A stretch of 11,184 nt of DNA from Alphaproteobacteria bacterium (GTDB taxonomy: Bacteria > Pseudomonadota > Alphaproteobacteria > UBA8366). The stretch covers positions 1 through 11,184 of the forward strand of contig JABJCS010000255.1 in NCBI GenBank assembly GCA_018665505.1, written 5' to 3'. Both the position numbers and the translations under genes were made by a program. This document shows positions 5,513-11,184 of the stretch, one piece after another; positions within the stretch are counted from its first letter, which is position 1, and every line of letters starts with the position of its first letter. The notes under the pieces were generated by a model, which saw nothing but the letters and a program-made list of their open reading frames with translations, was not told where the DNA came from and searched no databases.

Positions 5513-6827
5513 TATCGCGCTTTTCATGTTCGCGCCGCTGATGACGTTGATCTTCCTCGGTGTGCCGGTGGCGTTCGCTTTGATGAGCGTGGCGCTGGTC
5601 TTCGGTATCTGGGAATTCGGTGATGCGGTGGTGCATCTCTTCGTCGCCAAGGTGCAGGAGATCACAAGTAGTCATGTGCTCGCGGCAGCACCATTGTTCG
5701 TCTTCATGGGGGCGATGTTGGAGCGTTCGGGCACGGCGGAGCGACTGTTCGAAGCGATCCACATGTGGACTCGCCGTATGCCAGGCGGGCTCGCGGTCGG
5801 CACCATCGCCATGTGTGTGCTCTTTGCCGCTTCCAGCGGTGTTGTCGGCGCAACCGAAACCGTGGTCGGCATGTTGGCGATACCGGTCATGCTGCGATAC
5901 GGCTACGACAAAGGTTTGATTTCAGGCACAATCTGCGCCGGGGGCTCGCTTGGGTCGATCATTCCGCCCTCCGTCCTTGTCGTCATACTGTCGCTGATCG
6001 CGGAGATCGGCATTGGTGAAATGTTTGCCGGGATGATTTTTCCAGGGCTGATGCTAGCAGGCTCCTATGTGCTCTATATCTTGCTTCGTTGCACTCTGGA
6101 TCCAAAGTCGGGACCGCGCCTGCCGCCATCTGATGACGATCCTTCGCTTGCGGAGAAATTGCGGATTACAGCTGTTGCGTTGTTGCCGCCGGTCGTTCTC
6201 ATCTTCGTCGTACTGGGAACCATCCTTGTCGGGATGGCGGTGCCGACGGAGGCGGCTTCGATGGGCGCTGTCGGTGCTGTCGTCTTGACGGTGATCTACC
6301 GGAATTTCACATTCGCCGTGTTACGCGAAGCGATCCTGAAAACGATTTCAATCACGGCGATGATCCTCACCATCCTGTTGGGTGGGACGATGTTTTCGAG
6401 TGTCTTTGTCGGGATCGGCGGCTTGCTCGCGGCGGAACGCGCCATCGAGGTCATGGCGTTTGGTCCTTGGGGTACGTTGTTCTTGATCTTGGCGCTGACA
6501 TTCCTTGCTGGATTCGTGATGGATGTGCTCTCCATCATTCTGATCGTCGTTCCCATTGCGGTACCGCTGATCATGGGCTTCGGTTTCGATATCATCTGGT
6601 TCTTCATTCTGCTGTTGATCACCTTGCAGACGAGCCTACTGACACCGCCGATGGCGGGCGCTATTTTCTATCTACGCGCCATCGCACCGCCGGAAATAAC
6701 GCTCCGCGATATGTATCGCGGCATGACACCTTTCATCCTGCTGCACTTTGTTGTCCTGGCGTTGGTGATGGTGTTTCCGGAGTTGGCGCTGTGGTTGCCG
6801 GACAAGCTGCTCGGGTTTGATGGATGA
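5499..6827 (+). CDS. TRAP transporter large permease (DctM/FcbT3-like)
   Basis: This is the substrate-translocating inner-membrane subunit of the TRAP transporter, 442 aa and of normal family length. It is strongly hydrophobic with roughly a dozen membrane segments. Family signatures are FVFMGAMLERSG (67-78), CAGGSLGSIIPPS (146-158), GMAVPTEAASMGAVGA (245-260) and TPPMAGAIFYLR (382-393). A polar loop at about 200-222 probably faces the cytoplasm. The motifs resemble the mannitol/chloroaromatic (FcbT3) branch. The frame is open upstream, but ATG 5499 was chosen because it gives a standard N-terminus (LFMFAPLMTLIFLGVPVAFA) and overlaps the small-permease stop by 14 nt. The ribosome-binding site is weak (TAGGT), consistent with translational coupling. 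No solute-binding protein gene (dctP-like) is adjacent, so the substrate cannot be inferred from one. Confidence 0.93.
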   Translation: MLSIDIALFMFAPLMTLIFLGVPVAFALMSVALVFGIWEFGDAVVHLFVAKVQEITSSHVLAAAPLFVFMGAMLERSGTAERLFEAIHMWTRRMPGGLAVGTIAMCVLFAASSGVVGATETVVGMLAIPVMLRYGYDKGLISGTICAGGSLGSIIPPSVLVVILSLIAEIGIGEMFAGMIFPGLMLAGSYVLYILLRCTLDPKSGPRLPPSDDDPSLAEKLRITAVALLPPVVLIFVVLGTILVGMAVPTEAASMGAVGAVVLTVIYRNFTFAVLREAILKTISITAMILTILLGGTMFSSVFVGIGGLLAAERAIEVMAFGPWGTLFLILALTFLAGFVMDVLSIILIVVPIAVPLIMGFGFDIIWFFILLLITLQTSLLTPPMAGAIFYLRAIAPPEITLRDMYRGMTPFILLHFVVLALVMVFPELALWLPDKLLGFDG

Positions 6828-6911
6828 TGAAATTGCTGTTCCTTGACGCCTTGGCGGGGCGTAGAATGCGGTCCATGTCCTAAAGGAACGTTTGGGTAAA
6901 GGAAGTAAGCC

Positions 6912-7853
6912 ATGTCCGAAGCAGTGCGGTCTGTGCAAGACGACTATTCGATTTCATCGGTTTCGGATGTGGTCGGCGCGGAAGTCGTTGGTCTCGATGT
7001 GTCGCGACCGCTCGATGCCGCGACGATCGCAACCCTGCGGCAAGCTTTCCAAGATCACCACTTGTTGTGTTTTCGGGACCAACATTTGAGTGACGAGCAA
7101 CTAACCGCGTTCTCGGTTCAATTTGGGCCGCTTGAAATCTATCCGGAAGAAGATCTGACCAAAGGTGCCATGGAGGTCTATCACGTCGCCAATGTGTCGC
7201 AATCGGGCGAGCATTTGCCGGAAGACGACCGGATGGTGGTGTTTCAGCGTAATAACGGCCGCTGGCATACAGATAGCTCCTACCGTTATATCCCGTCACT
7301 GGCCTCGATCATGTACGGCATCGAAGTATTGCCGGACGACGCCGAAGGCGGTGAGACCGGGTTCTCCAATATGCTACTAGCCTATAAGGCGCTGCCCGAC
7401 GATATGAAGACGACGCTGATGCATCTGCATCAGGTGCATTCCTACGGTGAAATCCGCCGTTTGGAGCCGACCATTCCGGCGATGAGCGACCACGAGCGGA
7501 ATGCTTTGCCGCCGGTGTCGCACCCGGTGATCCGCGTCCATCCGGATCGTGATTATCAGCGGTCGCTCTATTTCACCTCGAATACCAGCCTCGAGATCGG
7601 CGGCATGACCCTCGAAGACGGCAAGGATTTGCACGGCTGGCTGGTCGACTATGTCGGCAAGCAGGAGTTCTGTTACTTCCACCGTTGGCGTCGGAATGAT
7701 TTGGTAATGTGGGACAATCGAGTGTTGTTGCACCGGGCCATTGATTACGACACGGCCAAATACCGCCGTGTTCTGCGGAGGACAACGGTTGCCGGGGACG
7801 GTCCGATCATGGGGCCGTATTGGCCGGAGGCTATGGCGGCGGGAGAGCGCTAG
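6912..7853 (+). CDS. TauD/TfdA-family Fe(II)/2-oxoglutarate dioxygenase
   Basis: This 313-aa cytoplasmic oxygenase couples decarboxylation of 2-oxoglutarate to substrate hydroxylation, often ending in C-S, C-O or C-N cleavage. The iron ligands are H119 and D121 in WHTDSSY and H274 in VMWDNRVLLHRA; the co-substrate arginine is probably in KYRRVLRR (283-290). The N-terminal GAEVVGLDVSRPL (22-34) and HHLLCFRDQ (49-57) are typical. The family includes taurine and 2,4-D dioxygenases; the substrate here is not readable. AAAGGAAG lies about 7 nt upstream of the ATG. A second TAAAGGAA sits 16 nt earlier. The gene begins 84 nt after the TRAP large permease and ends just before a GC-rich hairpin, so it may be the last gene of the TRAP transcript. 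It is the second Fe/2OG oxygenase in the window and is unrelated in subfamily to the PhyH protein. Confidence 0.9.
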   Translation: MSEAVRSVQDDYSISSVSDVVGAEVVGLDVSRPLDAATIATLRQAFQDHHLLCFRDQHLSDEQLTAFSVQFGPLEIYPEEDLTKGAMEVYHVANVSQSGEHLPEDDRMVVFQRNNGRWHTDSSYRYIPSLASIMYGIEVLPDDAEGGETGFSNMLLAYKALPDDMKTTLMHLHQVHSYGEIRRLEPTIPAMSDHERNALPPVSHPVIRVHPDRDYQRSLYFTSNTSLEIGGMTLEDGKDLHGWLVDYVGKQEFCYFHRWRRNDLVMWDNRVLLHRAIDYDTAKYRRVLRRTTVAGDGPIMGPYWPEAMAAGER

Positions 7854-7858
7854 GTTAT

Positions 7859-7880
7859 CCGGCAGCGGTATAGCTGCCGG
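7859..7880 (+). terminator. GC-rich hairpin after the TauD-family gene
   Basis: A perfect 8-bp stem, CCGGCAGC (7859-7866) with GCTGCCGG (7873-7880), encloses a 6-nt loop 5 nt after the stop codon. The position and GC content fit a transcription terminator or a 3'-end-stabilising hairpin. No U-run follows, so intrinsic termination would be inefficient. Confidence 0.45.
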
Positions 7881-7947
7881 GCATCTCATCATCCTTCAAT
7901 GCCTAAAGATGGGCGATACGTGCCATGGCGTCTATCCGTAGGGGTGC

Positions 7948-7953
7948 TATATT
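7948..7953 (+). promoter_or_regulatory. Candidate -10 element for the acyl-CoA dehydrogenase gene
   Basis: TATATT matches the -10 consensus at 5 of 6 positions and would give a leader of about 30 nt before the ATG at 7989. No convincing -35 is seen. It is supported mainly by its location after the hairpin at 7859-7880, in a 135-nt gap large enough for a promoter. Confidence 0.22.
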
Positions 7954-7988
7954 TCCAAAGGTAACGGCAGATTGTCTAAGGAACGACC

Positions 7989-9194
7989 ATGGATTTGAAT
8001 CTCAGCGCCGAGGACCTCGCTTTTCGTGACGAGGTGCGTGCATTTCTCCACGAGAACTTGAGTGACGATATTCTCGAGGGTGCCCGCCTGACGCCGGCGG
8101 TGCGTAGCCCAGTGGGACCGGCGCGTAGATGGGCGAAGATTCTCTCGGAGAAGGGTTGGCTTTGTCATCCGTGGCCGGCGGAGTTCGGCGGCCCCGGCTG
8201 GGGCGTGGTCAAAAAATATATCTACGAATTTGAATCGGAAATGGCGGGGACGCCGTCGATCAACAACATGGGCATCCGCATGGTTGGGCCGGTCGTCATG
8301 AAGTTCGGCACCGAGGAACAGAAAGCGACCGTGCTACCGAGTATCCTGAACGACGAGTTCGCGTGGTGTCAGGGCTATTCCGAACCCGGTTCCGGCTCGG
8401 ATCTCGCCTCGTTGCAAACCCGCGCGGTGGCGGATGGCGACGATTACATCATCAACGGCTCGAAAATTTGGACGACCGGCGCACATACTGCCGATAAGAT
8501 ATTTTGTCTGGTCCGCACCTCCACCGAGGGTAAGCCGCAGCGAGGTATCAGCTTCCTGCTGTTCGATATGGACCTGCCGGGCATTACCATAAAGCCGATC
8601 CTGACCTTTGCGGGCGATCATGAACTCAATCAGGTTTTCTTCGACAATGTGCGGGTACCGCAAGCGAACCGCATCGGTGATGAAAACCAGGGATGGACCG
8701 TTGCCAAGTATCTGCTGGAGTTCGAACGCGGCGGCGTTGCCTATTCACCGCGTGTGAAGGCTGCGCTGTTGAAGCTCAAAGAGATGAGCCAGAAGGAAGC
8801 GGGTGGGGATGGCCGCAGATTGATCGACGATCCGGACTTCAAGACCCGTTTGGCAAAGCTGGAAATCGGCGTACAAGCGTCTGAAATCATTGAAAAACGG
8901 GTCATGAGTGCGTTGAGCCAGGGGCAAAACCCGGGTGCATCGTCTTCCATCTTCAAGCTGCGGGGCTCTGAGCTTCTGCAAGAGACGTTGGAGATGACCA
9001 TGAACGCGCTCGGCTACTATGCGAATCCGTATCAGCCGGAAGCCTTTGTGCCAGGCAATAATGTAGAACCAATTGCACCGGAATACGGCCTTGTTGCGAC
9101 ATCGAAATATTATAACCAACGCGCGGCGACGATCTATGCAGGATCGAGCGAAGTGCAGCGGAGTATTCTGGCGAAACACGTTCTCGGACTGTGA
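7989..9194 (+). CDS. Acyl-CoA dehydrogenase family protein
   Basis: This 401-aa FAD enzyme is predicted to introduce an alpha,beta double bond into an acyl-CoA, passing electrons to electron-transfer flavoprotein. The order of domains is normal. An N-terminal helical domain is followed by the flavin-contacting WCQGYSEPGSGSDLASL (126-142) and ING-KIWTTGA (155-165). A C-terminal helical domain ends with TIYAGSSEVQRSILAKHVLGL (381-401). The MCAD-type catalytic Glu position of the Y-E-G-T motif is Ala here (A384). E246, in LEFERGG, aligns with the alternative base used by isovaleryl-CoA dehydrogenase-type enzymes and is my candidate. TAAGGAA lies 5 nt before the ATG. The GGT-like gene follows 11 nt after the stop. 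The substrate is unknown; no CoA ligase or enoyl-CoA hydratase is in the window. Confidence 0.93.
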   Translation: MDLNLSAEDLAFRDEVRAFLHENLSDDILEGARLTPAVRSPVGPARRWAKILSEKGWLCHPWPAEFGGPGWGVVKKYIYEFESEMAGTPSINNMGIRMVGPVVMKFGTEEQKATVLPSILNDEFAWCQGYSEPGSGSDLASLQTRAVADGDDYIINGSKIWTTGAHTADKIFCLVRTSTEGKPQRGISFLLFDMDLPGITIKPILTFAGDHELNQVFFDNVRVPQANRIGDENQGWTVAKYLLEFERGGVAYSPRVKAALLKLKEMSQKEAGGDGRRLIDDPDFKTRLAKLEIGVQASEIIEKRVMSALSQGQNPGASSSIFKLRGSELLQETLEMTMNALGYYANPYQPEAFVPGNNVEPIAPEYGLVATSKYYNQRAATIYAGSSEVQRSILAKHVLGL

Positions 9195-9205
9195 AGGACG
9201 GACCT

Positions 9206-11071
9206 ATGACCCCAAGCGAGATCGAATACCTGTTTCGCGGTAGCGCGACACCACCCAGTAAGGTCCTGCCCGGCGAGCCGCCGTTTACGACGCGCCCGGA
9301 ACTGAAGGGTATCTTCGGCATGGTCGCCTCGACCCATTGGCTCGGTACGGCCGCTGGAATGAGCGTCCTTGAGAAGGGCGGAAATGCCTTTGACGCCGCC
9401 GTTGCGACAGCGCTGACTCTGCAGGTCGTGGAGCCGAGTATGGCCGGCCCTGGGGGCGACGCGCCGATTATTCTCTACGATGCGAAGTCGGACGACGTGA
9501 AGGTGATTTGCGGCCAGGGCGTGGCGCCGGCGAAGGCCACAGTTGATGCCTATCGCCATCTCGGCCTGGATATTGTGCCGGGAGCGGGTCTGTTACCGCT
9601 CGTTGTGCCGGGCGCGTTCGGCGCTTTCATGCTGCTGCTGCGCGATTGGGGAACGATGAGTGTCCGCGACGTGTTGGAGCCCGCGATCGGCCACGCCCGC
9701 AATGGCTATCCGATCGGCGCGCGCGTGGTGGCGACGATCGAGGCGTTGAAGGATTTGTTCGTTGAGCATTGGCCGAGTTCGGCGGCGGTGTATTGCCCGG
9801 ATGGGAATGTGCCCAAACCCGATCAATTATTTCGCAACCCCGTGTTGGCGGACACGTTCGAGAGAATTTTACGGGAAGCGGAAGCAGTCGGCGGCGACCG
9901 AGAACGTCAAATCGAGGCAGCGCGCGACGCGTTTTATCAAGGTTTCGTCGCCGAAAATATCGACGGATTTTGCCGTGATAATGAATTCCTCGACACGTCT
10001 GGCCGCGCTCATGGCGGCTTCCTCTCCGGTGAAGACTTAGCGAGTTGGTCGCCCGGTGTTGAAGCGCCGCTTTCCCTCGATTACGAAAATTTCTCCGTCT
10101 TCAAATGCGGCCCCTGGAGCCAAGGGCCTGTTTTCTTGCAACAATTGGCCCTCCTGAAGGGTTTCGATCTCGGTGCGATGGATCCTAATGGAGAGGCGTT
10201 CGTCCACTATGTGACGGAGTGTACGAAGCTCGCCTTTGCGGACCGGGAGAAGTTTTACGGTGATCCCAATTTCGTCGACGTGCCGATGGAGACGCTCCTG
10301 TCCGCGGCCTATAACGATGCCCGACGAGGCCTAGTGACGGAGATGGCCTCCGATCAAATTCGCCCTGGCTCGATTGAGGGTTTCGGCGGACCTGTTGTCT
10401 ATGGATTGGAAGATGGACGTCGAATGCTTGTGTCCGACGATGGCCAAGCGGTGGAGCTCGGCGATTCCTCACCCGAAGTTTCGATTGCGACAGGCGATAC
10501 CGTTCATCTGGATATCGCCGACCGGTTCGGTAATTTGGTCTCTGTCACGCCGAGTGGCGGATGGATGCGCAGCTCGCCGACTATTCCCGATTTGGGGTTC
10601 GCGCTGTCCAATAGAGGGCAGATTTTCACGTTGGAAGAGGGAACACCCGGTGTCGTGGCCCCCGGCAAGCGCCCGCGGACAACGCTCAGCCCGGGATTCG
10701 CGACACGCGATGGTAAGCCTTATATGGCCTTCGGCACACCCGGTGCAGATTTCCAAGACCAATGGGCGCTGCAATTTTTCCTGCGTCACGTACATCATGG
10801 GCAAAACCTCCAAGAGGCTGTGGACGCACCGACCTTCAATACCACGCATTTCCCCGCGTCATTCTACCCCAAACGGGCTTCCCTGCGTGCGCTTACGGTT
10901 GAGGGGCGGTTCCCAGAGTCGGCGATTTCGGCGCTTCGTGCACGCGGACATGACGTATCGGTCGGGGATCCCTGGTCCCAAGGTCGGATGTGCGTGGTCG
11001 CCCACGATCACGATTTATTGAAGGCGTCAGCATCGGCTCGAAACACGCAAGGTTACGCCGCTGGGCGATAA
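9206..11071 (+). CDS. Gamma-glutamyltransferase (GGT)-family protein, divergent cytoplasmic type
   Basis: GGTs are Ntn-hydrolases that mature by self-cleavage at a Thr and hydrolyse or transfer gamma-glutamyl groups. The 621-aa protein has the N-terminal half signature (GMSVLEKGGNAFDAAVATAL at 51-70, then EPSMAGPGG at 76-84). The probable nucleophile is T432 in GDTVHLDIADRFGNLVS, near the usual large/small subunit junction. The small-subunit part includes GKRPRTTLSPG (487-497) and MAFGTPGAD (507-515). Two differences from classical GGT stand out: CGQG (102-105) where an Arg normally binds the glutamyl carboxylate, and GTPGA in place of GSPGG. No signal peptide is seen, whereas classical bacterial GGT is periplasmic. 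I chose ATG 9206 over the upstream GTG 9191 because AAGGA lies 7 nt before it. It is very likely co-transcribed with the acyl-CoA dehydrogenase. Substrate unknown. Confidence 0.88.
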   Translation: MTPSEIEYLFRGSATPPSKVLPGEPPFTTRPELKGIFGMVASTHWLGTAAGMSVLEKGGNAFDAAVATALTLQVVEPSMAGPGGDAPIILYDAKSDDVKVICGQGVAPAKATVDAYRHLGLDIVPGAGLLPLVVPGAFGAFMLLLRDWGTMSVRDVLEPAIGHARNGYPIGARVVATIEALKDLFVEHWPSSAAVYCPDGNVPKPDQLFRNPVLADTFERILREAEAVGGDRERQIEAARDAFYQGFVAENIDGFCRDNEFLDTSGRAHGGFLSGEDLASWSPGVEAPLSLDYENFSVFKCGPWSQGPVFLQQLALLKGFDLGAMDPNGEAFVHYVTECTKLAFADREKFYGDPNFVDVPMETLLSAAYNDARRGLVTEMASDQIRPGSIEGFGGPVVYGLEDGRRMLVSDDGQAVELGDSSPEVSIATGDTVHLDIADRFGNLVSVTPSGGWMRSSPTIPDLGFALSNRGQIFTLEEGTPGVVAPGKRPRTTLSPGFATRDGKPYMAFGTPGADFQDQWALQFFLRHVHHGQNLQEAVDAPTFNTTHFPASFYPKRASLRALTVEGRFPESAISALRARGHDVSVGDPWSQGRMCVVAHDHDLLKASASARNTQGYAAGR

Positions 11072-11184
11072 GGCTTTCAGTAAGCGAGTAGTGATCGTCG
11101 GACATTCTCTTAAATAGGGCGCTATCGCAACTTAACGCAGCATTAGCAATTATCAGAAATGTCCAGACGTTAATTTTCGATCGG

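Noticed and set aside
6838..6889. GTTCCTT ... AAGGAAC inverted repeat and a TTGACG/TAGAAT pair before the TauD-family gene
   Set aside because: The repeat arms are 38 nt apart and the hexamers only 13 nt apart, too short for a sigma70 promoter; chance is a fair explanation.
6892..7089. 65-aa Cys-containing frame starting at TTG after the first TAAAGGAA
   Set aside because: It overlaps the TauD-family start out of frame and has no recognisable pattern; probably a shadow.
11072..11184. Tail after the GGT-like gene
   Set aside because: It is 113 nt with no supported gene; TTAACG/CGTTAA at 11132-11137 and 11168-11173 are too far apart and short to call a hairpin.

Overview
The window reads as an accessory catabolic region from a proteobacterium, most likely an alphaproteobacterium. 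The evidence is moderately high GC with dense gene packing, an FcbT-type TRAP transporter, and several families common in alphaproteobacterial catabolic islands: a DUF849/BKACE enzyme, a PEP-mutase-like lyase, an ATC-hydrolase-like protein and a GGT-like protein. I computed no exact GC or codon statistics, so the assignment is an inference. I see no rRNA, tRNA, CRISPR array, transposase, integrase or phage gene, and every recognised reading frame looks intact.

Layout from left to right: (1) a forward FAD-dependent oxidoreductase that may begin just before the window edge; (2) a reverse phytanoyl-CoA dioxygenase-family (PhyH) oxygenase; (3) a forward pair, a PEP mutase/isocitrate lyase-superfamily enzyme followed 2 nt later by an ATC-hydrolase-family protein; (4) a reverse BKACE (DUF849) protein; (5) forward TRAP permeases, small (DctQ-like) then large (DctM-like); (6) a forward TauD/TfdA-family dioxygenase; (7) a forward acyl-CoA dehydrogenase followed closely by a cytoplasmic gamma-glutamyltranspeptidase-like protein. 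The two divergent intergenic regions hold the clearest regulatory structure: a GGTGCGGA-N12-TCCGCACC inverted repeat over a likely phyH promoter, and a 49-nt near-perfect palindrome between the BKACE and TRAP genes.

The gene set suggests uptake of an organic acid (TRAP), oxygenation (two Fe(II)/2-oxoglutarate enzymes), flavin oxidation (FAD oxidoreductase, acyl-CoA dehydrogenase), C-C cleavage (PEPM-like lyase, BKACE) and C-N or amide hydrolysis (ATC-hydrolase-like, GGT-like). No single known pathway that I recognise contains all of these. Several enzymes also depart from family consensus at substrate- or metal-binding positions, notably the BKACE protein and the GGT-like protein, so the substrate may be unusual. 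There is no regulator, CoA ligase or TRAP solute-binding protein here. Those must lie outside the window, or these genes are not one pathway.
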